Assembly: GCA_963830775.1 (NCBI GenBank)
Contig: CAWHNT010000026.1
Span: 1 to 64,000 of the forward strand
DNA from: CAWHNT01 sp963830775
GTDB taxonomy: Bacteria; Pseudomonadota; Alphaproteobacteria; Geminicoccales; Geminicoccaceae
DNA: 64,000 bases
Direction: 5' to 3'
This document shows positions 26,022 to 35,176 of the stretch, in pieces (position 1 is the first letter of the stretch; each line of letters opens with the position of its first letter). A model generated the notes under the pieces. That model was not told where the DNA came from, did no database searches, and saw only the letters and a list, made by a program, of their open reading frames with translations. The position numbers and the translations under genes are program-made.

Positions 26022-26912
26022 CTACGAGTTCCGGCTGAGGACAAAGTCGAAGAGGTCGGACAACGGTTCCACCGGGCGGCCCAGACTGTCGAGCTGGCGT
26101 GCTGCACCGGTGCGAAGGCTCTCCAGGCGGGCAGCGGCCCCGCCGGCACCGAGAAGGCTCACGAACGTGGCCTTGCCGACCACCTCGTCGCGGCCGGCAT
26201 CCTTCCCCAGCGCCGCGCTGTCGCCCATCGTGTCCAACAGGTCGTCCTTGATCTGGAAGGCGAGGCCCAGGGCGGCGGCGTAGGCAAGGAGGGCCCGGGC
26301 GTCGGAAGGGCTGGCCTTACCCAGCACGCAGCCCGCTTCGCAGGCGAACCCGATCAGGGCACCGGTCTTCAGCGACTGGAGGCGGAGGATGGCCGGCTCG
26401 TCGAGCTGCCGGCGCTCGGCCTCGAGATCGAGCGTCTGGCCACCGCACATGCCGGCCGCACCGGCGGCCCGGGCGAGGCCGGCCACCAGCGTCGCCCGAT
26501 GCGCCGGCTCGGCCGGCCAGTCGTCACGTGCCAGCACCTCGAAGGCCAGCGCCTGGAGGGCATCGCCAGCGAGGATGGCGTTGGCCTCGCCATAGGCCTT
26601 GTGCACGGTGGGCCGGCCGCGGCGGAGGGCTGCATCGTCCATGGCCGGCAGGTCGTCATGGACGAGCGAGTAGCCGTGGATCAGCTCGACCGCCGTGCCT
26701 GCGCGCAGGAGGGCTGTCTCGTCGGCGCCGAAGAGGCGGCCGGTGGCGACGGTGAGGAAGGGGCGCAGGCGCTTGCCGCCGCCGAGGCAGGCGTGGCGCA
26801 TGGCGTCGGCCAGCACCGGCGGCACCGTGCCCCCGCGCGGCAGCAGGCGGTCGAGCTCGGCCTCGACCGCCAGGGCCACCTCCTGCATCGCGCCCTGCAG
26901 TGCGGTGCTCAT
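26022..26912 (-). CDS. ispA: Polyprenyl synthetase, farnesyl diphosphate synthase type
   Basis: Condenses IPP with DMAPP/GPP to farnesyl diphosphate. The first Asp-rich motif is LVHDDLPAMDDAALRRG and the second FQIKDDLLDTMGD; GGGKRLRPFLTVAT is the N-terminal substrate-binding region, and EVVGKATFVSLLG is near the C-terminus. 296 residues, full length. It overlaps xseB by 4 bases and precedes dxs, the conserved xseB-ispA-dxs order. Confidence 0.95.
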   Translation of the reverse strand: MSTALQGAMQEVALAVEAELDRLLPRGGTVPPVLADAMRHACLGGGKRLRPFLTVATGRLFGADETALLRAGTAVELIHGYSLVHDDLPAMDDAALRRGRPTVHKAYGEANAILAGDALQALAFEVLARDDWPAEPAHRATLVAGLARAAGAAGMCGGQTLDLEAERRQLDEPAILRLQSLKTGALIGFACEAGCVLGKASPSDARALLAYAAALGLAFQIKDDLLDTMGDSAALGKDAGRDEVVGKATFVSLLGAGGAAARLESLRTGAARQLDSLGRPVEPLSDLFDFVLSRNS

Positions 26913-27184
26913 TGCGTGTCGAAGGGCTGGAGCTTCGGGTTGCCTTCACGATCGAGGGTGAGCTTCTCCACCCGGAGCTGGGCCTGCCGCAGCTTCTCGG
27001 CACAGTGCTGCCGCAGCAGCGTGCCGCGCTCGTAGGCGGCGATCGAGGCCTCGAGATCAAGCTGGCCGCGCTCCAGCCGCTGCACGATGCTCTCGAGCTC
27101 GGCCAGCGCCTCCTCGAAGCTCATGCCCGCGATCGGCGCTGCTGCGGCCTGCTCCTCGGCCCCGGCGAACGGCTCGGCATTCAC
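26909..27184 (-). CDS. xseB: Exodeoxyribonuclease VII small subunit
   Basis: Small partner of XseA in single-strand DNA degradation. The motif MSFEEALAELESIVQRLERG followed by LDLEASIAAYERGTLLRQHC is diagnostic. 91 residues with a short extra N-terminus (AEPFAGAEEQ). It overlaps both neighbours by 4 bases. xseA is not in the window. Confidence 0.95.
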   Translation of the reverse strand: MNAEPFAGAEEQAAAAPIAGMSFEEALAELESIVQRLERGQLDLEASIAAYERGTLLRQHCAEKLRQAQLRVEKLTLDREGNPKLQPFDTQ

Positions 27185-28119
27185 GCCCGGTCCTCCGCCA
27201 GGGCCCGGAGGTGCGCCACCGTGCTGCGGGCCAGGGCAGGGGGATCATAGCCGCCCTCGAGACAGGAGACGATCCGGCCGCCGCTGTGGCGGGTTGCGAG
27301 GCCCACGAGCTCGCCGGTGACCCAGGCGAAGTCGTCCTCGACCAGCGCCATGCCGGCCAGCGGGTCGGCCTCGTGGGCGTCGAACCCGGCCGAGACCAGG
27401 ATCAGCTCAGGAGCCCAGCCGTCGATCGCCGGCAGCACGTCGCGCTCGACCACCCGTCGCCAGGCCGGCCCGCCAGTGCCGGGGGGGAGCGGCCGGTTCA
27501 GGATGTTGCCTTTGATACCGCGCTCGCTGGCATGGCCGGTGCCCGGATAGAGCGGCGACTGGTGGGTGGAGATGTAGAGCGTGTCGGGGTCGTCCCAGAA
27601 CGCGGCCTGGGTGCCGTTGCCGTGGTGGACATCGAAGTCGAAGATCGCGAGCCGTCCCACCTTGTGCACGTGCCGCGCCTGCATGGCGGCGATCGCGACA
27701 TTGTTGAAGAGGCAGAAGCCCATGGCCTGCATCGGCTCGGCATGATGCCCGGGCGGGCGCATGGCGCAGAACGCGGCCGGCGCCTCGCCGCCCAGCACGG
27801 CATCGACCGCAGCACAGGCAGCACCCGCGGCCCGGAGCGCCGCCTCACCCGAGGCTGGCGACATCACGGTGTCGGCGTCGATCAGCACGTATCCCCTTTC
27901 CGGCACGCTCTCGAGGATACGTGACGCATAGGGTTCCGGATGAACGCGAGCGATCTGCTCGAGCGATGCCTCGGGGGCTTGGCGCTGCTCGAGCCCGGCA
28001 ATCGCGGCCTCCTGGACCGCCTTCAGGATCACCTTCAGGCGCACCGGTGCTTCCGGATGGCCCGCACCCGGGTCGTGCCCGATCCCACTAGCGTGGGTGT
28101 AGAGAAGAAGCGCTGTCAT
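27181..28119 (-). CDS. Histone-deacetylase-family (AcuC/acetylpolyamine amidohydrolase-like) hydrolase
   Basis: Zinc amidohydrolase of the arginase/deacetylase fold. Visible active-site segments are GHPEAPVRL, the catalytic HH in MRPPGHHAEP, zinc ligands in FDFDVHHGNGTQ and in SAGFDAHEADPL, and EGGYDPPALA. The bacterial substrates include acetylpolyamines and acetylated proteins; none can be assigned here. ATG at 28119 (MTALLLYTHASG) is the family start. The stop overlaps the xseB start by 4 bases, making it first gene of the isoprenoid operon, an arrangement seen in other alphaproteobacteria. Confidence 0.92.
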   Translation of the reverse strand: MTALLLYTHASGIGHDPGAGHPEAPVRLKVILKAVQEAAIAGLEQRQAPEASLEQIARVHPEPYASRILESVPERGYVLIDADTVMSPASGEAALRAAGAACAAVDAVLGGEAPAAFCAMRPPGHHAEPMQAMGFCLFNNVAIAAMQARHVHKVGRLAIFDFDVHHGNGTQAAFWDDPDTLYISTHQSPLYPGTGHASERGIKGNILNRPLPPGTGGPAWRRVVERDVLPAIDGWAPELILVSAGFDAHEADPLAGMALVEDDFAWVTGELVGLATRHSGGRIVSCLEGGYDPPALARSTVAHLRALAEDRA

Positions 28120-28233
28120 TGCCGCCCGAGGTGAACCTGTCCCAGTGCCGTCTCCGGTTATCGGCGGGTGAAGAGACGGTGACAAGACCACCACGTGCAC
28201 CCGGTCACGAGGACCGGCAACTCACCCCTCGCG

Positions 28234-29688
28234 TCAGGCGGTCGCCATCTCCGCTGCCGGCCTGTCCGCCGCCTGGGCAGGAGGAGGAGGCGGCGTTGTC
28301 GGGGGCTCCTCCTTGCGCGGTGGGGGCGGGGGCTCGGGCGTTGGCTCGGGCGGCTTCTCGGCCACGAGGAATGCACCGTGCTCGTGGCCGTGCAGGGTCG
28401 CGAGCCGTGGCGGGGTGGTCCAGCGGACCACGTCGAAGCGGCCGGACGCGCCGAAGGGCTGCCATTCGGGCAGCACCTCGCCCGTGTCCTCGCACACCCA
28501 GGCATTGTCCGGCGTGGCGTCGGCGCCGCGGGCCAGCCACTCCTCGGCTTTGGCAGGGTTGCCGCTGGCGCGCTCCAGCTCCGCCAGGAGGCGGTAGACG
28601 CGCACCGTGGGCTCCAGCGCCAGCGCCCGCTCGAGCGAGGCCCGCGCCGCATCCCACTGCTGGGACACGATCGCAAGCTCGCCCAGGGCCACGTGCAGCT
28701 CCGGATGGTCGGGCCGCAGCGACTTCAGCCCGGACTCGACCCGGCGCAGACGCAGGTCAGCCGCCTCGTTCGGCACCAGCTGCGCATAGGCCCGGGCCAG
28801 CTCGGGATGGGGAGCGGCCCGCCAGGCATCCTCCAGCATCCGCCGCGCCTGGCGCTGCTTGCCTTGCTGCTGGGCGAGATCGGCCGCGGCGGCCGTGCCG
28901 GGTGCAAAGCCCGGCACCAGCTTCACCCCGCGGCGCGCCTGGTGCAGCGCGTCGGGCACCCGGCCCTCGTCGCGCAAGGCGCGCGCCTGCATGTGGTGCA
29001 GGACCGCACGGTGCCGGCGTGCCAGGTCCTCGGTCACGATCTGCTGCGCCACCATCTCGCCCACGAGGTTCTGCGCCTCCTCCCAGCGCTGGGCGCGGGT
29101 GAGGAGATCGAAGAGGGTGGTGAGCACCCAGGGCGTGGTCGGGCTGCGGCGATAGGCACGACGAGCCAGCGACAAGGCCTCGTCGCGGTCGTTGGTGCGC
29201 ATGGCCTGGGCCAGCAGGCCGCGCAGGCCCAGGAGCTCGGTCTCCCGGTCGCGCAGCATCTGCCGGAACTTGAGGTGCGCCACCTCCTCGCGGCCCTCGA
29301 GCTGGGCCGTCTGTGCCGCCAGCAGCAGGACCGAGCCGCGTTCCGGCAGGAGCCGCTCGGCCTCCCGGTGGAGCGAGCGGGCGGCACTGATATTGCCGGC
29401 CGCGACCGCGATCAGGCCCGTGGTCAGCGCCTGGTAGCCGCGCAGCTCGCGCTGACGCGCCCGCCGTGCGCGCCAGCGCGCCGGCAGGCCACCCAGCCAG
29501 CGCAGGAGCTCGATCAGGATCACGAGCGCCAGGCCGACGGCCAGGAACGCCAGGAGCAGCATGCCGAAGCTGGTCTGGACCGTCTGGCCCTGCCACTCGA
29601 CGACGACGTTGCCCGGGTTGTTGGCGAGGTACACCGAGGCGATCGCCAGCGCTGCCGCGATGACGAGGAACAGCAGGAGCCGGAGCAT
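28234..29688 (-). CDS. hemY: HemY-like TPR membrane protein
   Basis: Two N-terminal transmembrane helices (LLLFLVIAAALAIASVYLA and FGMLLLAFLAVGLALVILIE) flank NNPGNVVVEWQGQTV, the HemY_N signature; the rest is tetratricopeptide-type helices (AARSLHREAERLLPERGS, LRGLLAQAMRTNDRDEALSL). The C-terminus is a Pro/Glu-rich tail absent from short homologues. HemY (heme-operon type, not the oxidase) is an inner-membrane protein of unclear role in heme synthesis. It lies downstream of the Mic60-like gene and hemC-hemD. 484 residues. Confidence 0.9.
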   Translation of the reverse strand: MLRLLLFLVIAAALAIASVYLANNPGNVVVEWQGQTVQTSFGMLLLAFLAVGLALVILIELLRWLGGLPARWRARRARQRELRGYQALTTGLIAVAAGNISAARSLHREAERLLPERGSVLLLAAQTAQLEGREEVAHLKFRQMLRDRETELLGLRGLLAQAMRTNDRDEALSLARRAYRRSPTTPWVLTTLFDLLTRAQRWEEAQNLVGEMVAQQIVTEDLARRHRAVLHHMQARALRDEGRVPDALHQARRGVKLVPGFAPGTAAAADLAQQQGKQRQARRMLEDAWRAAPHPELARAYAQLVPNEAADLRLRRVESGLKSLRPDHPELHVALGELAIVSQQWDAARASLERALALEPTVRVYRLLAELERASGNPAKAEEWLARGADATPDNAWVCEDTGEVLPEWQPFGASGRFDVVRWTTPPRLATLHGHEHGAFLVAEKPPEPTPEPPPPPRKEEPPTTPPPPPAQAADRPAAEMATA

Positions 29689-29723
29689 GACGCTGGGCGA
29701 CCTCCGTTATGGGGCGGTATCGA

Positions 29724-31353
29724 CTATTGCGAAGCGAAGCCGGCCTGCACGCGGGCGGCCAGCCGGTCGGCAGCGGAAGCCACGGCCAAGCGACGGTCGG
29801 CAGCGGCGATCCAGTCGCGCGCAGCCTCGTTGCCGCCTGCGGCGAGAGGCTCGATCGCGGCCTTGGCGGCGGTGACGTCGCCCGCGGCGAGCGCGTCGCG
29901 CGCAGCCTCGACGGCAGCACCGGCCGGGGTGGTGCTCGCCCGGTCGGAAGGGGCCACCTGGACAAGGCCGGTAAGGTTCTGGCCTGCGGTGCCCAGCCAG
30001 CCCTTGGGCTCCTCGCCGGGCGGCGGTGCTGCCGCAGCTTCGGCTACGGCGTCCAGCCGCTGGCTAAGCTGCGCCAAGCTTGGCACATCGGCACTCGCCG
30101 CGGGAGCCAAAGCCTCGGCGGCAGCGCGAACCTCCGCATCGTCACCGGCGCTCTTGGCGATAAGCTCGGCTGTCGGTGCCACGCTGCCGCCCCGGTCGAG
30201 CGCATTCCGCAGCTCGTAGGCCGCAAGGGCCAGGGCACCCGCCCGCTCGACCTCGGCCGCGCGCGCCGCCACCTGCTCCTCGGCCCTTGCCGCCGCCTGC
30301 CGGGTCTGCTCGGCAACACCGCTCAGCCGCTGCTCGACATCGCGCCGCAGGGCCGTAACGTCCTCGGCCACCCGCCCGGTCTCGGCCTGGCGGGCACCGG
30401 ACGCCTGCTCCAGGGCGGCCACGGCTGCCGTCAGTCCCTGCAGCCCGTCGACCCGACCGCGCAAGGCACCCAGGTCGGTGCGGATCTGTGCCAGGTCCTG
30501 GCGCAGGGCCTCCTGCGCGGCCTGCGCCTGCTGGACCGAGCGCGCGCTGGCGTTGCGCACCTCCTCGAGGGCGCCGCGGAGCTGGCCGATCTCCCCGCCC
30601 AGCTGCTGCTGGCCCTGGCCCAGGGCCGCCAGCCGATCGGCCGCGGCACTCACCTCGCCGCCGGCGCGCGTCAAGCCCGCTCGTGTCGGCGGCCAGCCGG
30701 TCCACCCGCGCCCGCAGCTCCTCCAGCCGGCCGCTCACGTCGCCGGCGATGGTGTCGGTGGTGGCGCGGGCACCATCCAGCCGCTCGCGCAGGTCGCGCG
30801 TGGCCTGCTCCACCGTGGACAGCCGCTCGGGTGCCGAGGCACCCGTCTGCTCCAGGCTCGCGAGGCGGCTCTGCAGGTTGCCGATGGTCGACGCCGTGAC
30901 TTCCGAGCGCTCACGCAACGAGGCGGCCTCGCCGGCAACGGAATCGAGACGCGGCCGCGTCCCCTCCAGCGCCTCGAGGCGGGCAGTCAGCACCGGCGGC
31001 ACGAAGGGCTGGGTGATCGTGTACCAATAGCCGGCGACCGCCACGATCGCACCGCCGAGCAGACCACCGATCAGGCCCGGCAGCCACGAGGAGCGCCGCG
31101 GCGGCGGCGAGCTGTAGGCCGCCGACGGGATCGGCCGCGGGTCCACCTCGGGGGCGGCACCGACACGGCTGGGCTCGGCTTCGGCCATGACGCTGGGCTC
31201 CGGGTTGCTCGGCCAGGGGTCGGTGCTGGAGGACAAGGGCTCGGCCGGCGGCAGGGGTGCGGTGCTGCCCAATTCGGGCGAGGCAGGGGCGGACGGGGCA
31301 GGGGTGGGCCCGGTCCCTTCGCCGGGCGGCCTGCTGCGCCGGGTGCGCGACAT
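29724..31353 (-). CDS. Mic60/mitofilin-like inner-membrane protein (one frameshift)
   Basis: Alphaproteobacterial mitofilin-domain protein (COG4223 type), the bacterial relative of mitochondrial cristae-junction protein Mic60. A disordered Pro/Ser-rich N-terminus precedes one transmembrane helix (PGLIGGLLGGAIVAVAGYWY), a long coiled coil (RLEALEGTRPRLDSV, VEQATRDLRERLDGA, RQDLAQIRTDLGALRG) and a helical C-terminus (KGWLGTAGQNLTGLVQV). The first part ends in a wrong frame after LAADTSG near 30675, where one base restores TRAGGEVSAAAD. Its place between hemD and hemY is the known alphaproteobacterial arrangement. Confidence 0.83.
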
Positions 31354-31448
31354 CGCGTTGCTCCCTCTGCTCTTCTCTCGCGGTCACACAACCGGCGTCG
31401 CCGCCGGAGGGTCCCGTCACCGCACGCGAATAGCCGCCGGGGCTATCA

Positions 31449-32157
31449 TCATCGATCTAGTGCATCAAGGCAGCCGATCAGCGCCTCCTGGTCACGCCTC
31501 TCCGCGACCAGAAGTGCCCGCCACCCGAGCGGGCGCAACTCAACGGCTACGGCCTCGCTCAAAGAGATCGCCATCATGCGCCGGACCAGGGGCTGAAGCC
31601 CAGCCTCGATCACCAGTCTGCGCCAGACCACCGCAGTCCGGGGCGAGAAGAAGAGTGCCGCTTCCAGCGCCTCTTCACGCAGCGCCGCCCTCGTTTCTTC
31701 GCCGAGGCAGGTGCTGGGCTCGGTACGATATAGAGCGAGATGCCGATAGTCATAGCCCTCGGCGAGCAGAGCCTCCGCGAGGCCGGGCCTGGGCTCGGCT
31801 GCACCCGGGTGCAGCAGCGTGCCGACCGTGCCGTGGCAGCATGGAAGCGGCGAGCTCGGCCAGCCGGCGTCCATCCTCGGTGCCGACGGCGAGCACGGTG
31901 CAGCCGACGGCACGCGCGGCAGCCGCCGTCGCTTCCCCCACCGCGAGCACCGGAAGCGAGCGCAGGACGGGCGGCAGGAGAGGGGCCGTGTTGGCGCTGG
32001 TCAGAAGCAGCGCCGCGATGCCGCCCGGATCGACCTTGGGCGGGGGCAGCGGCACAACCTGCAGCACCGGGTCCACCAGCGCCCGGTGGCCGCGGGCTTC
32101 GAGCAGAGCCACGGTGGTGGACGCCTGCTCGCGCGGGCGCGTCACCAGGACCAGCAT
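31449..32157 (-). CDS. hemD: Uroporphyrinogen-III synthase (one frameshift)
   Basis: Cyclises hydroxymethylbilane to uroporphyrinogen III. The N-terminal half reads LVLVTRPREQASTTVALLEA, ALLLTSANTAPLL, LPVLAVGEATAAAARAVGC. The C-terminal half (TVGTLLHPGAAEPRPGLAEAL, YRTEPSTCLGEETRAAL, ALFFSPRTAVVWRRLV) is one frame away; the join is near 31832-31840. HemD is poorly conserved, but both halves and the position directly after hemC (one-base overlap) make the call secure. Confidence 0.88.
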
Positions 32158-33089
32158 CAGGCGGCGAGGAACCCGGCCGGCAGGCCGGCCAGCAGCTCGG
32201 CACCCGTGTCACCGCCCAGCGCCACGGCATCGGCCACGGCACCCCGGCGCTCGATCCGGCGCAGGTCCGAGCCGTCGGGCCGGGCCACCAGCCCCCGCAG
32301 CCGGACCTCCTGACCTTCGAGCTCCGCAAGGGCCGCGATCGGCGTCCGGCAGGAGCCCTCGAGGGCCGCCAGGAAAGCACGCTCGGCCGCGACGCGAATG
32401 GACGTCGCCCGATGATCGATGCCGGCCAGGAGTTCGAGCACGGCGACATCGTCCGCCCGCACCTCGATCCCGATCGCACCCTGGGCCGCGGCCGGCAGCA
32501 TCGTCTCCGGCGAGAGCGGCGCGCTGATCACGCTCTCGAGCCCTAGGCGTACCAGGCCGGCCACCGCCAGGAACGTGGCCGCGACCTCGCCCTCGGCCAG
32601 CTTGCGCAGCCGGGTCTGCACGTTGCCGCGCAAGGGCGTCACCCGCAGGTCGGGCCGGGCGGCCAGGAGCTGGGCCGCACGCCTGAGCGACGCCGTGCCC
32701 ACGAGCGCCCCGTGTGGAAGCTCGGCGATGCTCCGCACCCCGTCCGCGATCAGCGCGTCGCGTGGGTCGGCCCGGGGCAGCATGGCCGCCATGACCAGCC
32801 CCTCGGGCAGCCAGGTCGGCATGTCCTTCATCGAGTGCACCGCGAGATCGATGGTGCCGCCCAGCAGCGCCTCCTCGATCTCCTTGGTGAACAGCCCCTT
32901 GCCGCCGATGTCGGCCAGCAGCCGGTCGGTGACGCGATCACCGGTGGTCTTGATGACCTCGACCACGATCGCATCCGGCTCGGCCAATGCCGGCGAGAGA
33001 GCCGCCAGGCCCTCGCGGACGAGGGTTGCCTGCGCCAGCGCCAGCGGCGAGCCGCGCGTGCCGATGCGGAGCGGCAGTCTCAGACCCAT
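32157..33089 (-). CDS. hemC: Hydroxymethylbilane synthase (porphobilinogen deaminase)
   Basis: Polymerises four porphobilinogens to hydroxymethylbilane. LRIGTRGSPLALAQA at the N-terminus, VIKTTGDRVTDRLLADIGGK, LAVHSMKDMPTWLPEGL, LRGNVQTRLRKL and the cofactor-binding cysteine in LEGSCRTPIAALA are all present. ATG at 33089 gives 310 residues. Divergent from tsaD with 33 bases between starts, so the two must share a compact promoter region. Confidence 0.96.
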   Translation of the reverse strand: MGLRLPLRIGTRGSPLALAQATLVREGLAALSPALAEPDAIVVEVIKTTGDRVTDRLLADIGGKGLFTKEIEEALLGGTIDLAVHSMKDMPTWLPEGLVMAAMLPRADPRDALIADGVRSIAELPHGALVGTASLRRAAQLLAARPDLRVTPLRGNVQTRLRKLAEGEVAATFLAVAGLVRLGLESVISAPLSPETMLPAAAQGAIGIEVRADDVAVLELLAGIDHRATSIRVAAERAFLAALEGSCRTPIAALAELEGQEVRLRGLVARPDGSDLRRIERRGAVADAVALGGDTGAELLAGLPAGFLAA

Positions 33090-33122
33090 CTGTGCCGGGT
33101 ACCTTTGGCGAGGTGGTGGTTG

Positions 33123-34160
33123 GTGATCGACGGCAACGGCATCGTCCTCGGCATCGAGACGAGTTGCGACGAGACGGCCGTGGCCCTCGTCCGCGGCGAC
33201 GGCACGGTGCTGGCCGCCCCCCTGCTGGCGCAGCTCGAGGAGCATGCGCCCTATGGCGGTGTGGTGCCCGAGATAGCAGCAAGGGCGCATGTCGAGAAGC
33301 TCGACCGCCTGATCCAGGGTGCGATGCGCGAGACCGGCCTGGGCTTCCCCGACCTCACGGCCGTGGCGGCCACGGCCGGACCCGGCCTGATCGGCGGCCT
33401 GATCGTGGGCCTCCTCACCGGCAAGGCCATCGCCCGCGTCCACGATCTCCCCTTCGCCGCCATCAACCACCTGGAGGCGCACGCGCTCACCGCCCGCCTC
33501 ACCGACGCCGTATCCTTCCCCTACCTCCTCCTCCTGGTCTCCGGCGGCCACTGCCAGCTCGTCACCGTCGAAGGTGTCGGCCGCTACCGCCAGCTCGGCA
33601 CGACGCAGGACGATGCACTGGGCGAAGCCTACGACAAGGTCGCCAAGATGCTGGGCCTGGGCTACCCCGGCGGCCCCCGCGTCGAGGCTGCCGCACGCAC
33701 GGGCAACCCCACCCGCTTCCGCTTTCCCCGCCCGCTCCATGGCCAGCCGGGGTGCGACTTCTCCTTCTCCGGCCTCAAGACCGCCGTCCGCCAGCAGATC
33801 CTGCGCCTCGGCGACCATGCTGCGGAGCCGCAGACCGTGGCCGACCTCTGCGCCAGCTTCCAGGCCGCGGCCGCCGACGCGCTCGCGGACCGCACGGCAC
33901 GAGCGCTGGCCCGCTTCACGAACCTGCATCCCGAAGCCAGCACGCTGGTCGTTGCCGGCGGCGTTGCCGCCAACCTGTACCTGCGCGAGCGCCTGGCCCG
34001 TCTGACGGAGGCGAAAGGCTTCCGCCTGATCGCCCCGCCACTCCATCTCTGCGGCGACAACGCCGTCATGGTGGCCTGGGCCGCCATCGAGCGGCTGCGG
34101 CTCGGCCCCGTGGACGACCAGGCCCTCCCGGCCCGCGCCCGCTGGCCGCTCGCGATGTGA
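33123..34160 (+). CDS. tsaD: tRNA N6-adenosine threonylcarbamoyltransferase
   Basis: Essential subunit of the t6A37 tRNA modification complex. VLGIETSCDETAVALV, the PEIAARAHVEKL block, TAGPGLIGGL, the metal-binding NHLEAHALTARL, LVSGGHCQLV, PGGPRVEAAA and GGVAANLYLRERL are all typical. GTG at 33123 with GAGGTGG upstream gives 345 residues; TTG at 33120 is equally possible. Divergent from hemC. Confidence 0.96.
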   Translation: MIDGNGIVLGIETSCDETAVALVRGDGTVLAAPLLAQLEEHAPYGGVVPEIAARAHVEKLDRLIQGAMRETGLGFPDLTAVAATAGPGLIGGLIVGLLTGKAIARVHDLPFAAINHLEAHALTARLTDAVSFPYLLLLVSGGHCQLVTVEGVGRYRQLGTTQDDALGEAYDKVAKMLGLGYPGGPRVEAAARTGNPTRFRFPRPLHGQPGCDFSFSGLKTAVRQQILRLGDHAAEPQTVADLCASFQAAAADALADRTARALARFTNLHPEASTLVVAGGVAANLYLRERLARLTEAKGFRLIAPPLHLCGDNAVMVAWAAIERLRLGPVDDQALPARARWPLAM

Positions 34161-34294
34161 GGTAATGAAACTCTCCGACCGGCCTTGCACGCCGGAGTCG
34201 AGAGACTCGCGATGGTGCTGCCGGCAGCTGCTGTCGAGCAGGCGCGTCGGGCCACCCGCCTTGATCCGCCTTGGGATGCCGGCAGCCGCCCCGG

Positions 34295-35164
34295 TCAGGC
34301 CGGTCGGGCGAGCGGTGCTGCCGTTGCCAGGGCCAGGTCGTGCTTCTCGGCAGCCCAGGCGGCTGCCCGCTTCCGGCGCTCCTCGCGGCGGCGATAGACT
34401 TCCACGCCCACGGCTGCCGCGATGGTGAGGGCCACGATAACGAACGCCACGGCGTTGACGGCCGGGGTGACGCCCTGGCGGACCTTGTTGGCGATGAAGA
34501 TGGTGAAGGTCTGCCCGGCGCCGATCGCAAAGTAGGTGGTGGTGTAGTTCTCGAACGACTGCAGGAAGGCCAGGGCCCCGGCGGAGAGGAAGGCAGGGCG
34601 CATGTAGGGCACGGTGATGCGCCAGAACACCTGGCGCGGGTTGGCGCCGAGATCGAGGGCGGCCTCCTCCAGCGTGGTGTCGAAGCGCTGGAGGCGGGCC
34701 ATGAAGATCAGCATGCAATAGGCCGAGATGTAGCTCGACTGGGCCAGGGCCGCCGTCCACCAGGAGGCGCGAAAGCCCATCTTCTGGCTCCAGAAGATGA
34801 AGGTCGAGATGCCCAGCACGATGCCGGGGGCCAGGATCGGCGAGACCAGGACGGCATAGAGCAGGCTCTTGGCCCGGATCTGGAGCCGGGTGAGCATGAT
34901 CGCCCCGCCCAGGCCCAGGATGGTGGAAAGGATGACGACGAAGATCGCGATCTCGAAGCTGGTCTGGAGGCCGATCCACAGCCGCTGGTCGGCCCAGGCC
35001 TCGCCGAACCACTTGAGGGTCGGGGTGAAGTTCCGATGGGTGGGGATGCGGCTGTCGTTGAAGGCCAGGAGCAGCATGTAGGCGAGCGGGAACAGGAGAT
35101 AGGTGAAGAAGAGGAAGAGGTAGGCCCGGATCGACCAGCGCAGGACGGCATCGGGATAGGGCAT
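34295..35164 (-). CDS. ABC transporter permease, PotC type
   Basis: Second membrane subunit of a spermidine/putrescine-class ABC importer. Six hydrophobic segments, and the EAA loop LEEAALDLGANPRQVFWRITVPYM (positions about 165-188) that contacts the ATPase. 289 residues with a charged C-terminal tail. Last gene of potD-potA-potB-potC, 12 bases after potB. The class transports polyamines, but relatives carry other compounds; the linked dehydrogenase and enolase genes leave the substrate open. Confidence 0.92.
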   Translation of the reverse strand: MPYPDAVLRWSIRAYLFLFFTYLLFPLAYMLLLAFNDSRIPTHRNFTPTLKWFGEAWADQRLWIGLQTSFEIAIFVVILSTILGLGGAIMLTRLQIRAKSLLYAVLVSPILAPGIVLGISTFIFWSQKMGFRASWWTAALAQSSYISAYCMLIFMARLQRFDTTLEEAALDLGANPRQVFWRITVPYMRPAFLSAGALAFLQSFENYTTTYFAIGAGQTFTIFIANKVRQGVTPAVNAVAFVIVALTIAAAVGVEVYRRREERRKRAAAWAAEKHDLALATAAPLARPA

Positions 35165-35176
35165 GGGCGGGCTGCC

